NCBI GenBank assembly: GCA_031546715.1 | Contig: JAVBKA010000123.1 | Span: 1 to 11,838 of the forward strand | Origin: JAVBKA01 sp031546715 | GTDB taxonomy: Bacteria > Bacillota > Clostridia > Oscillospirales > UBA929 | Direction: 5' to 3' | DNA: 11,838 nucleotides | Part shown: positions 1 through 7,065 of the stretch, piece by piece | How positions within the stretch are numbered: the stretch's first letter is position 1 | How the letters are laid out: each line of letters opens with the position of its first letter | Program-made: the position numbers and the translations under genes | Notes under the pieces: model-generated | Databases searched by the model: none | What the model was told of the DNA's origin: nothing | What the model saw: only the letters and a program-made list of their open reading frames with translations

Positions 1-329
1 TCAAGACGAGACATAATGTACACGTTGGTATACGCACCGTATGCATAGTTTTCGCTGGCATCGTTGCAGGCGTTAAATAAATCCTCGTCAATGTTGCCGT
101 TGTACTCGTCAAAGCTGACAATAAAGCTTTCCACACCGCCGCGGATTGCTCCTTGAATTGCGTTTGTAAGCTCTGGCTTGTTTGCCACTTGGATATCGCC
201 TGATTCAACATTTTCATATGTATAGTTAATATGAGGCGACACAATTGACACCTGCTGATAGAGCATAGCTCCACAGCCGCTGGTAAAAATCAGAGGCAGA
301 ACCATTAGAAAAAGTGCTATTTTGCGCAT
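1..329 (-). CDS. Putative lipoprotein, 3' end beyond window
   Basis: The first 109 residues are visible; the C-terminus lies beyond base 1. The protein begins MRKIALFLMVLPLIFTSGC, a short basic N-terminus and hydrophobic stretch ending in a probable lipobox cysteine at residue 19. This suggests export and lipid anchoring at the outer face of the membrane, although Thr at -3 is not the preferred residue. The mature part is polar, with the pattern of an alternating alpha/beta domain, and I do not recognise the family with confidence. It is vaguely like the N-terminal region preceding transglutaminase-like domains in some clostridial lipoproteins, which is only a guess. The ATG lies inside the end of the upstream HAD gene and overlaps it by 13 bp (ATGCGCAAAATAG). 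Ahead of it there is no good Shine-Dalgarno sequence, so translation is probably coupled to the HAD gene. Confidence 0.6.
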   Translation of the reverse strand, partial: MRKIALFLMVLPLIFTSGCGAMLYQQVSIVSPHINYTYENVESGDIQVANKPELTNAIQGAIRGGVESFIVSFDEYNGNIDEDLFNACNDASENYAYGAYTNVYIMSRL

Positions 330-967
330 ATATCTATGATTTCTTGAGGGGCTGAAACAATAAATGTCGCTCCTGCTTCAACAAGCTCCTCCTTTGTTCG
401 AAAGCCCCAGAGTACGCCGATAGTAGTCATTTTCGCGTTTAGACCAGTTTTCATGTCAATGTCTGAATCGCCGATATAGAATATCTCAGACACATCCTTG
501 TCCAAAAGTTTTGCAAGCTCAAGAGCCGCAGTAGGGTCAGGCTTCAAGGGTACGTTATCACGCTGACCTAGGACGTATGCAAAGTTGACCTCGGGAAAAA
601 ACTTTGCCACAACCTCGATTGTTGCGTCATGAGGCTTATTTGACAGAATGGCAATAGGAATCGACTTCGCGTTCAGAGTTTTAAGCATCTCTGTGATACC
701 GTCATATGGCAATGTAACATCAAATTGGTGAATAGCGTATAGTTCGCGATATGCCTTTTCTACCAGTGACAAAACTGCGTCAGAGGTGTTTTCTGGGACT
801 GCACGCTTGGTCAACGTATGTACGCCGCTGCCCACAAAGTAACGGTAGCTGTCTGTTTGGTGTGTCGGAAGACCTTGACGTGTTAGGGCTTCGTTCATGC
901 AGTGGGCGATATCATCAAGTGTGCTGAGCAGAGTGCCGTCAAGGTCGAAAATAATAGCATGTTTCAT
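317..967 (-). CDS. HAD-superfamily phosphatase, phosphoglycolate phosphatase-like
   Basis: A 216-residue cytoplasmic hydrolase of HAD subfamily IA, the group that includes phosphoglycolate phosphatase and PpaX-like enzymes. All four HAD motifs are present. Motif I is FDLDGTLL with nucleophile Asp8 and Asp10, motif II is Ser109 in ILSNKP, motif III is Lys142 in LKPDP, and motif IV is GDSDID with Asp167 and Asp171 for magnesium. Residues 15-85 form the helical cap expected for subfamily IA. The start is placed at the ATG at 967, because MKHAIIFDLDGT is the normal N-terminus and GAGGAG lies just upstream. A longer reading from 1054 would run back into the preceding membrane-protein gene. It follows the YitT gene by 19 bp and overlaps the next lipoprotein gene, so the three are probably co-transcribed. 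The substrate cannot be read from the sequence. Confidence 0.88.
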   Translation of the reverse strand: MKHAIIFDLDGTLLSTLDDIAHCMNEALTRQGLPTHQTDSYRYFVGSGVHTLTKRAVPENTSDAVLSLVEKAYRELYAIHQFDVTLPYDGITEMLKTLNAKSIPIAILSNKPHDATIEVVAKFFPEVNFAYVLGQRDNVPLKPDPTAALELAKLLDKDVSEIFYIGDSDIDMKTGLNAKMTTIGVLWGFRTKEELVEAGATFIVSAPQEIIDICAK

Positions 968-986
968 TTGTTTGTTGTCTCCTCGT

Positions 987-1856
987 TTAATAATGGTGGG
1001 CGGAATCGTGGCGTTGAAAGCCTTCTCCCAGAACCTCATGAGCTTCTGTGACAATCACAAAGGCGTTTGAGTCTATATGCTTAACAATGTTTTTAAGAAT
1101 GGCAATTTGCTGACGCTTAATGGCACAGAGTATAATCTGTTTGGGCTGATGGGAAAAAGTACCTTCGCCGTTAAGATATGTCGCACCCCGTCCAAGCTGA
1201 ATATCAATTGCGCTTACTATTTCCGCTTGCTTTTCGCTGATTATATATGCAACTCTTTCAGTATTTGAGCCATACAGCACTGCGTCGATAGCCTTTGAAG
1301 CGACAAAAACAGTTACGGCGGAGTATAGACCTATCGTTATGCCGTACAGCAAAACGCTTGACGCAACTACGATGCCGTCAATTGCGAGCATAAGAATACC
1401 CATCCGCATATGTGGAAAGGGGATTTTGAGCAGTCTTGCAATAACATCCGAACCGCCGGTAGTCGCTCCCCGCATAAAAACAAAGCCAATACCGATACCC
1501 ATAAGCGCACCACCTGCAACCACAGCCATTAGCGGCTCGGCATCGATAGGGGGGAGAGAGGTTGTCAGATTTATTGCCACTGAGGAAATAACCGTGCCAA
1601 TCAGGCTATAAATAATAAACTTCAAGCCGAGAAATTTCCAAGCAAGCAAAAAAAGCGGCAGGTTTAGGATTAAAATCCATGTACCCAAGGCAATGGACGG
1701 GACAAAGTGATATATCAGCATTGCCACGCCGTTGATGCCACCCGGAACAATATTGTTAGGTTGAAAAAACAGATTAACGGAAAGTGCTAGCATGACACTT
1801 CCTACTGCTATAAACAATAAATTCAGGGCCGTTTCTCCAATTTTTTGCAGCTTCAA
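987..1856 (-). CDS. YitT family (DUF161/DUF2179) membrane protein
   Basis: A 289-residue integral membrane protein of the YitT family, common in Bacillota and of unsettled transport function. About five or six hydrophobic segments are visible, roughly at residues 11-31, 57-78, 80-97, 108-128, 154-174 and 177-195. Family hallmarks are the PGGINGV loop at 38-44 and the GATTGGSDVIARL stretch at 130-142. A soluble C-terminal DUF2179 domain lies at about 215-280 and includes the GRGATYLNGEGTFS segment. The start codon is TTG at 1856, preceded by GGAGG with a 9-base spacer; no ATG fits better. It lies 86 bp after the topoisomerase subunit and 19 bp before the HAD phosphatase. No convincing terminator or promoter was found in the 86-bp gap, which has the 8-mer CGCGAATA twice, so read-through is possible. 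Confidence 0.9.
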   Translation of the reverse strand: MKLQKIGETALNLLFIAVGSVMLALSVNLFFQPNNIVPGGINGVAMLIYHFVPSIALGTWILILNLPLFLLAWKFLGLKFIIYSLIGTVISSVAINLTTSLPPIDAEPLMAVVAGGALMGIGIGFVFMRGATTGGSDVIARLLKIPFPHMRMGILMLAIDGIVVASSVLLYGITIGLYSAVTVFVASKAIDAVLYGSNTERVAYIISEKQAEIVSAIDIQLGRGATYLNGEGTFSHQPKQIILCAIKRQQIAILKNIVKHIDSNAFVIVTEAHEVLGEGFQRHDSAHHY

Positions 1857-1942
1857 ATTATTTTGCCTCCGTTATTTTTAAGAACCTATATTCGCGACCT
1901 GTATGGTATATGCAGATTTGCAACAGTGTTTATTCGCGGGTA

Positions 1943-4159
1943 CTATAATGATAGCTGGGTTTCGCCTCTGTCCTCGGGCTTAATAAGCGTTCCCGGACCA
2001 GGAAGAGCTCTGGCGCGGTATTTAGATACATCTGCAAAGCCAAGCTTTTCAGGCTCAAGCATAGCTATGACCTTGTGGCGTGGTTTTACGGCTATGACGA
2101 CGACGCCTATGGTGTTTCGCGTAGATTTCGGCGTCAGAGCGGCGGTATGAAATACCAGCACTCTGCTATCAGAGGTTCTTAGTGCAAGCTCATGCTCTGT
2201 AAGGAGCGTTCTAATGGCGCATAAAGGTGATTTATCAGAGTATGCACCTGTTAGGCGTTTTCTGTTGCTTACTGTAGCATACGCGCTAAGCTCTACGCGT
2301 GCTACCTTGCCATTTTCAAAGCAAAACAGCATTGAGCCGCTATAGTCCAGAGGTCGGCAAACATACACGACACTTTCGCCGTCGTCCATGCTCAGCTTTG
2401 AGGGGAGATATTCGCCTAGTACAGACGCCTTGGAGTCCTCAAACTCATGCAGGCGAACCTTATAACACTGCTGTTTATCTGTAAAGACTAAAATTTCCTC
2501 TTTGTTGGATGCTTCAAAATTCTGGCTCAAAGCATCTCCGTCTTTAAATTTATGCTCACTGCTCATTCTAAGGGATTGAGCGGTAATCTTTTTCAAATAA
2601 CCCTCTTTGGTAATAAACACATGGACAGCGTAATCCTCAATATGCTCCTCAGGCTGATACTCGGCATGGTCATAAACAAGCATTGACCTGCGAGGGGAAG
2701 AATATTTTTTAATGACGGTCTCTAATTCCTTAATAATCAAAGCGGATATCTTAAGTTTGTCCGCTAAAATGATTTCTAATTCCTTAACTTCGTCCTCAAG
2801 CTTATTTATTTCGTTAGTACGCTTTAAAATATACTCTTTATTTATTTGTCTTAGGCGAATGTCTGCAATATAGTCTGCCTGAAGTTCGTCAATCCTAAAC
2901 CCTATCATCAGGTTGGGAATAACATCCGCTTCTTCGTCGGTTTCACGGATAATTTTTATTGCTTTGTCAATATCAAGCAGTATCTTTTGCAGTCCGCGCA
3001 GTAAATGCAGCTTGCTTTTCAATGCTTGTACATCATAGGAAAGTCTGCGTTTAACGCATTCTATGCGCCACGCGCACCATTCGGAAATAATCTCTCTAAC
3101 GCCTAAAACCCTTGGCGTTCCTGCCACTAAAATGTTAAAGTTGCACTTAAAGCTATCGCATAGCGTTGTCATTTTAAAAAGCTTTTGCATAAGCTTATCG
3201 GGGTCAACTCCGCGGCGCAGGTCTATGGCAAGCTTTAGCCCTGAAAGGTCGGTTTCGTTGCGCATATCGGCTATTTCTTTAATCTTTCCGTCCTTAACAA
3301 GCTTTGTAACGTTTTCTAATATGCTTTCTAGCTTTGCTGTATAGGGTATTTCATATACCTCAATTATGTTTTCTTCCTTAATATATCTCCAACGAGCCCG
3401 AACCTTAAATGAACCTCTGCCTGTACGGTAGATGTTTTCAAATTCTGCCTTATCATAGACTATTTCACCGCCTGTAGTAAAATCAGGCGCAGGCAATGTA
3501 TCAAAAAGGTCGCATTCACTGTTACGTAAGTAGGCAATGGTTGTTCTGCACACCTCTGCAAGATTAAAGCCGCATATGTTAGAAGCCATTCCAACTGCAA
3601 TTCCTAGGTTTGCACTGGCAAGGACGTTTGGAAAGGTCGTCGGCAAAAGAGTAGGCTCTTTCATTGTGTTGTCATAGTTATACACAAAGTCAACGGTTTC
3701 ATGGTCTATATCACGAAAAAGCTCCGTGCAAACCTCGTCTAGTTTTGCTTCGGTGTAACGAGCGGCAGCATAGGTGTCGTCCTTGTAATAAACCTTGCCG
3801 AAATTGCCCTTTGAGTCTATGAAGGGGGTCAGCAGGGAGTCGTTACCTCTGGTAAGACGCACCATTGTTTCATAAATTGATTGGTCGCCATGAGGGTTTA
3901 GCTTCATGGTTTGACCGACTATATTGGCACTTTTGGTACGTCCCCCTGTAAGCAATCCCATTTTATACATCATATACAAAAGCTTGCGGTGGGAGGTCTT
4001 AAAGCCGTCAATCTCAGGCAGGGCGCGGGCAAGTATGACGCTCATCGCATAGGGCATGAAGTTTTTTTCCAAGGTTTCGGTTATAGGCTGCTTAATAACC
4101 TCTGCGTGCAAGCCAATGGGTATATCTTTCTTTTTCTTCTTGTCTGCTTTTGTCGCCAA
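1943..4159 (-). CDS. DNA topoisomerase (GyrA/ParC-like) subunit A
   Basis: A 738-residue A subunit of a type IIA topoisomerase, which cuts and rejoins duplex DNA and needs a GyrB/ParE ATPase partner. The breakage-reunion part covers about residues 25-490. The catalytic pair is Arg134-Tyr135 in AARYTE. Other hallmarks are NPHGD at 88-92 and EPTLLPTTFPN around 168-178, then a long coiled-coil arm. The C-terminal beta-pinwheel begins near 510 with the ITKEGYLKK blade motif; no QRRGGKG GyrA box is present, which favours a ParC or second-paralogue role. The quinolone-region positions are unusual: Gln93 and Glu97 stand where Escherichia coli GyrA has Ser83 and Asp87. The start is the TTG at 4159, eight bases after GGAG; an in-frame TTG at 4177 lies upstream of that site. 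No partner B-subunit gene is in the window; the upstream gene is divergent. Confidence 0.9.
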   Translation of the reverse strand: MATKADKKKKKDIPIGLHAEVIKQPITETLEKNFMPYAMSVILARALPEIDGFKTSHRKLLYMMYKMGLLTGGRTKSANIVGQTMKLNPHGDQSIYETMVRLTRGNDSLLTPFIDSKGNFGKVYYKDDTYAAARYTEAKLDEVCTELFRDIDHETVDFVYNYDNTMKEPTLLPTTFPNVLASANLGIAVGMASNICGFNLAEVCRTTIAYLRNSECDLFDTLPAPDFTTGGEIVYDKAEFENIYRTGRGSFKVRARWRYIKEENIIEVYEIPYTAKLESILENVTKLVKDGKIKEIADMRNETDLSGLKLAIDLRRGVDPDKLMQKLFKMTTLCDSFKCNFNILVAGTPRVLGVREIISEWCAWRIECVKRRLSYDVQALKSKLHLLRGLQKILLDIDKAIKIIRETDEEADVIPNLMIGFRIDELQADYIADIRLRQINKEYILKRTNEINKLEDEVKELEIILADKLKISALIIKELETVIKKYSSPRRSMLVYDHAEYQPEEHIEDYAVHVFITKEGYLKKITAQSLRMSSEHKFKDGDALSQNFEASNKEEILVFTDKQQCYKVRLHEFEDSKASVLGEYLPSKLSMDDGESVVYVCRPLDYSGSMLFCFENGKVARVELSAYATVSNRKRLTGAYSDKSPLCAIRTLLTEHELALRTSDSRVLVFHTAALTPKSTRNTIGVVVIAVKPRHKVIAMLEPEKLGFADVSKYRARALPGPGTLIKPEDRGETQLSL

Positions 4160-4241
4160 AGCACATTCTCCGTTCAATATGAATAAGATGGGATGCGGTG
4201 AAAAACTTCATAACCGTAATAATTAGAAAAGAGTGAACTAA

Positions 4242-4763
4242 TTGAGCAATCAATACTACAACGACCAAGCAGGTGTTTCCGGTTCATGCGGAAATTTTCC
4301 ATGCTTTTTACCAATTTGCCCATGCCCAGCTCCAGTGGCACAGAAACGCAATGAGGCAGCATGGTTCGGAGCAACCGGCGCACAGGTTATCGCACCAAAT
4401 GCACCAGTTGTATTCAACACTGCAGCACAACCGGCTGTTTTACCAGATGCCTTTTCCGTCATACCACCTTCAACCGTCACCATTAACGAAAGAGGACAGT
4501 ATCTAGTATGGTTTACAGCTCTACCAGGCAACTCAAACGTAACCTTAGCGTTATTCCTTGACGGCGTTGAAGTACCCGGAAGCCGTTTTGTCGGACTTAC
4601 CAGCGCAGGCAGCTTAAACGGCTTTGCACTGATAACCGTTGCAAAAGCAGACGTACCAGCAGATTTACAGCTTCGCAATGTAGACCCTGTCAACAATGCG
4701 ACAATCCAAGCAGGACCTCTCGCAGATACTCTATCTGTAGCACTTACTATTCTAAAGCTGTAA
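4242..4763 (+). CDS. BclA-like jelly-roll spore surface protein (probable)
   Basis: A 173-residue protein. Residues about 36-173 resemble the C-terminal TNF/C1q-like jelly-roll domain of BclA-type exosporium glycoproteins: a run of short beta strands rich in Ala, Val, Thr and Leu, with ERGQYLVWFTA, LALFLDGVEVPGS and a terminal LSVALTILKL. In known family members this head trimerises on the spore surface. The collagen-like Gly-X-Y stalk is absent. Instead, residues 1-35 hold four cysteines (16, 21, 26, 28) in a Pro-rich segment, which could cross-link subunits or anchor the protein. The start is TTG at 4242, with only a weak purine-rich AAAAGAGTG before it. Pro codons are mostly CCA. A CATAACCGTA box at 4209-4218 loosely resembles a mother-cell sigma -10 element but has one base too many. 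The gene stands alone, divergent from the topoisomerase. Confidence 0.7.
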   Translation: MSNQYYNDQAGVSGSCGNFPCFLPICPCPAPVAQKRNEAAWFGATGAQVIAPNAPVVFNTAAQPAVLPDAFSVIPPSTVTINERGQYLVWFTALPGNSNVTLALFLDGVEVPGSRFVGLTSAGSLNGFALITVAKADVPADLQLRNVDPVNNATIQAGPLADTLSVALTILKL

Positions 4764-4773
4764 TAAGCTAAAG

Positions 4774-4838
4774 CTGAACTAAATTAAAGTAGTAATTAAA
4801 CTAAATAGTAACTGAACTAAAGTAGTAACAAAACTTAA
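4774..4838 (+). repeat. Imperfect A-rich tandem repeats after the BclA-like gene
   Basis: Three imperfect copies of a CTGAACTAAA...GTAGTAA unit follow the stop codon at about 4774-4795, 4796-4811 and 4812-4828, with a decayed fourth piece (CAAAACTTAA) running into the terminator stem. The units differ mainly by a 4-6 base insertion. The stretch has no start or open frame of note and is probably non-coding 3' untranslated sequence. Confidence 0.6.
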
Positions 4839-4882
4839 GCCTTGCCTAATGTGAAAGTCGCTTTCCCATTAAGCAAGGCTTA
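4836..4882 (+). terminator. Long hairpin, probable terminator of the BclA-like gene
   Basis: TAAGCCTTGC (4836-4845) pairs perfectly with GCAAGGCTTA (4873-4882). Inside, TAATG pairs with CATTA and GAAAG with CTTTC, separated by single mismatches, around a 3-base TCG loop. The stem is therefore about 20 base pairs. The tail is only weakly T-rich (TTATTATATC), and A-rich sequence follows, so it may also act as a transcript-stabilising hairpin. Confidence 0.7.
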
Positions 4883-4913
4883 TTATATCAAAAAAAGAAT
4901 TATATTGCAACTA

Positions 4914-4943
4914 TAGTCAATTAGACACATTCTGTGGTAGAAT
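4914..4943 (+). promoter_or_regulatory. Probable sigma-A promoter for the histidine kinase
   Basis: TAGTCA (4914-4919) and TAGAAT (4938-4943) are separated by 18 bases. A TG at 4935-4936 gives an extended -10 (TGGTAGAAT), which can compensate for the moderate -35. It lies 37 bases before the kinase start codon. Confidence 0.45.
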
Positions 4944-4979
4944 AATAGCATTGCCGATACTGGGGAAGAGGGTGCAGAT

Positions 4980-6380
4980 GTGAAGATTACACTGCGGCTA
5001 TGGTTGTATATAACGTTCATTGTAGTAATCGTGCTGGCGTTGATATGGTACTTTCAAATAGTGCTACTGCCAGACTCTTATTATAATTCGTCTGTTGCGG
5101 AAATAGATTCCTATGCAAATGTTATATTGCAATACTGGGAAGGCTCTCGCGGGTCTATCACTCCCGATGCAGAAGCTGAGCTTGAGAAGTTGGTTATGAC
5201 CAACGGGCTTCATGCTTCGGTGTACTTATCCGACTGCGAAGTCATTTTCAAAACAGGCTGGGAGCTTGAACCGTCTAGGTTTACCTCTGCTGATATTAGA
5301 AATGTTTTAAAAGGACAGTATATCACAAGAGATTACTCTCGCCCCGGATATGGACAAGCCTTGCTCATAGCAAAGCCGGTGTATATGTACCGAGAAACCT
5401 ATGACCATGTGGGAATAAGTGCAGTGTTAGTTGTAGCTGCGCCGATTGCGCCTGTGGAAAACATGCAACTTCTTCTTGTGGAGCAGCTTTTGATAATAAC
5501 GATTTTTTCGTTTATTATCGCGCTGTCAATTGCATTTATGGTGTCAGGGCAATTTGTTAAGCCTATTCGGGTTGCCGAACGTGCCGCCCATGAGATTGCA
5601 AAGGGCAATCTTTCGGCAAGGATAAATTCTCAAGATAAATCAGAAATAGGGGATTTGTCCCGTACTATTGATAACATGGCGGAAAAACTGGCTCAAATTG
5701 AAAACATGCGCAGGGATTTCATCGCAAACGTATCCCACCAGTTTAAGACGCCCCTGTCAATCATTCAAGGGCATACAGAGCTTATTTATGATATGCTGCC
5801 AGAGGAACAGGAAAAGGAAATAGAGCAATCGTACAATGTAATACTTCGAGAGATTCAGCGTCTTGACAAAATGTCGAAAGACATTCTGCAACTTTCAGAA
5901 CTGACGAGCGGCTTGGCAGGTCCAACTTTCTGCGAAGTTGAGTTATATCCGTTTTGCGTTGAAATCTGCAAATCTCTTGAGATATTAAACAGCAACATAA
6001 AGCTAAAATGTAATATTTCAAGTAGCTTAACCGTGAATTTTGACCCAGTTCAAATGGATCATGTTTTCAGAAACATCATTCAAAACGCGATAAAACACTC
6101 AGAATGCACGAATTTATCAGTGGCGGCAGAGGATAAACCTGACAGCGTTCTAGTAAGAATTTGTGACGACGGAATGGGAATGCCTGAGGCAACTGTACAA
6201 AAACTGTGGATACGGTTTTTTAAGGGCAATCAAAAAGACCGCACTGGTAGCGGTCTTGGAATGGCAATCGTTGCGGCTGTTTTGGACGCCCATGGCTACA
6301 AATACGGAGTAAAAAGCCCTACGGACTATTATGGAACGCCCTGCGGAACAGAAATATGGTTTGAAATCAGAAAGACGTAG
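4980..6380 (+). CDS. Membrane sensor histidine kinase (HAMP-HisKA-HATPase)
   Basis: A 466-residue two-pass sensor kinase. Transmembrane segments lie at about 8-30 and 163-189 and enclose an extracytoplasmic sensing domain of about 130 residues that I cannot classify. A HAMP linker follows at about 190-243, then the HisKA helix pair with phospho-acceptor His253 in SHQFKTPL. The ATPase domain has the N box (NIIQNAIKHSE, Asn369), G1 box (DDGMGMP, 396-402), F box (RFFKG) and G2 box (GSGLGMAI, 423-430). The residue after His253 is Gln, where most HisKA kinases have Glu or Asp. The start is GTG at 4980, seven bases after AGAGGG; the overlapping ATG at 4978 meets a stop at once. No response regulator adjoins it. 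It converges on the PerR-type gene with a 33-bp gap. Confidence 0.92.
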   Translation: MKITLRLWLYITFIVVIVLALIWYFQIVLLPDSYYNSSVAEIDSYANVILQYWEGSRGSITPDAEAELEKLVMTNGLHASVYLSDCEVIFKTGWELEPSRFTSADIRNVLKGQYITRDYSRPGYGQALLIAKPVYMYRETYDHVGISAVLVVAAPIAPVENMQLLLVEQLLIITIFSFIIALSIAFMVSGQFVKPIRVAERAAHEIAKGNLSARINSQDKSEIGDLSRTIDNMAEKLAQIENMRRDFIANVSHQFKTPLSIIQGHTELIYDMLPEEQEKEIEQSYNVILREIQRLDKMSKDILQLSELTSGLAGPTFCEVELYPFCVEICKSLEILNSNIKLKCNISSSLTVNFDPVQMDHVFRNIIQNAIKHSECTNLSVAAEDKPDSVLVRICDDGMGMPEATVQKLWIRFFKGNQKDRTGSGLGMAIVAAVLDAHGYKYGVKSPTDYYGTPCGTEIWFEIRKT

Positions 6381-6413
6381 CGGCGACACTTGCGGTCGCA
6401 AGACTGTTAGTCA

Positions 6414-6827
6414 TCAAACAGAAGGTTTGCAGTCAGGGCAAATACCTCTGACAAAGACATCAGTTTGCTTAATAACAGAGCCTTTAAGAGAGCTGTCTGC
6501 AATAATGCTTGGGGGAGTGGAGAAATCTATAACCTTGGAGCATTTTTCGCACTTAAAATGACCGTGGTCATCTACAAATGCGTCATATCGGACTTGACCT
6601 TCTTCAATTCTGACATCACGGCAAAGACCGTGCTCCATAAACACATTCAACGAGTTGTATACCGTCATTTTCGACAGTGAGGGCATAGATTCATGAAGCG
6701 CAATATAAATTTCATCAACAGTTGGATGTGTTCTGTTCTCACGAAGATACTGTAATATGCGGATTCTGGGGTGCGATGCGCCAATACCGCATTTTTTTAA
6801 TGCGAGAACTTCATTATTTGTTGACAA
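6414..6827 (-). CDS. perR: Fur-family regulator, PerR-type
   Basis: A 137-residue metal-dependent repressor of the Fur family. The N-terminal winged helix covers about residues 1-75, with SLSKMTVYNSLNVF as recognition helix region. The regulatory metal site matches Bacillus subtilis PerR in residue identity and spacing: His34, Asp82, His88, His90 and Asp101 correspond to its His37, Asp85, His91, His93 and Asp104. Asp rather than Glu at the last position is the PerR-like choice, which favours peroxide sensing over iron sensing. Structural zinc ligands are Cys93, Cys96, Cys130 and Cys133. The start is placed at TTG 6827, six bases after GAGGTG, giving an N-terminus of normal length. An ATG at 6881 would add 18 residues but has no ribosome binding site. 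A Per-box-like site over its own promoter suggests autoregulation. No peroxide-defence gene lies nearby. Confidence 0.82.
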   Translation of the reverse strand: MSTNNEVLALKKCGIGASHPRIRILQYLRENRTHPTVDEIYIALHESMPSLSKMTVYNSLNVFMEHGLCRDVRIEEGQVRYDAFVDDHGHFKCEKCSKVIDFSTPPSIIADSSLKGSVIKQTDVFVRGICPDCKPSV

Positions 6828-6851
6828 AATCTTCACCTCATACGACGTAGT

Positions 6852-6881
6852 ATTATAGTAAGGGCACACTTCGCAATGCAA
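6852..6881 (-). promoter_or_regulatory. Possible second promoter for the PerR-type gene
   Basis: Read on the minus strand, TTGCAT (6881-6876) and a perfect TATAAT (6857-6852) are separated by 18 bases, giving a start near 6845, just before the GAGGTG ribosome binding site. The -35 is a 4/6 match. If it is used, the longer protein starting at 6881 could not be made from this transcript. Confidence 0.4.
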
Positions 6882-6903
6882 TGCATTATTCAGTAACCCA
6901 AAT

Positions 6904-6918
6904 CTATATTGATTATAA
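6904..6918. promoter_or_regulatory. Per-box-like operator
   Basis: CTATATTGATTATAA matches the Bacillus PerR consensus TTATAATNATTATAA at 12 of 14 defined positions. It covers the -10 element of the consensus promoter upstream of the PerR-type gene, the expected place for a repressor site. The family assignment of the adjacent regulator supports autoregulation; binding itself is inference. Confidence 0.6.
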
Positions 6919-6940
6919 ATTGCAAAACCATTTTTGTCAA
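6912..6940 (-). promoter_or_regulatory. Consensus sigma-A promoter for the PerR-type gene
   Basis: On the minus strand TTGACA (6940-6935) and TATAAT (6917-6912) are both perfect matches with an ideal 17-base spacer. The start point would be near 6905, giving a 5' leader of about 78 bases to the TTG start. The -10 is embedded in the Per-box-like operator. Confidence 0.75.
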
Positions 6941-7023
6941 GGTGTGTGCGATTTTATCGTCAAGCAAAATTTGTCAAAACATGTGGGTTTACGTAAAAAA
7001 GCCATTTCTGATATGAATATATT

Positions 7024-7056
7024 AAAAAAGCCACCCGATGTGTTTTTCGAGCGGCT
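7024..7056 (-). terminator. Intrinsic terminator of the coiled-coil gene
   Basis: On the minus strand AGCCGCTCGA (7056-7047) pairs with TCGGGTGGCT (7038-7029), with two G-T wobbles and an 8-base loop, and is followed by a run of six T residues (7029-7024). It starts ten bases after the stop codon of the coiled-coil gene and isolates it from the PerR-type gene. Confidence 0.8.
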
Positions 7057-7065
7057 CAATGTATG

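Noticed and set aside
1339..1611. Plus-strand 90-residue open frame
   Set aside because: Low-complexity antisense of the YitT membrane segments.
1857..1942. Promoter for the YitT gene
   Set aside because: TTGCAA and several AT-rich hexamers occur, but no pair has acceptable spacing.
4256..4696. Minus-strand 146-residue open frame
   Set aside because: Antisense of the BclA-like gene; the plus-strand product has a coherent jelly-roll pattern and a terminator.
6389..6402. CTTGCGGTCGCAAG palindrome as a terminator between the kinase and PerR-type genes
   Set aside because: The stem is only 5-6 bp with a very small loop and no T run on either strand; termination is not supported.
6887..6977. 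Three GTCAA motifs upstream of the PerR-type gene as a repeat array
   Set aside because: One is the -35 of the promoter; the others are irregularly spaced and unlike each other in flanks.
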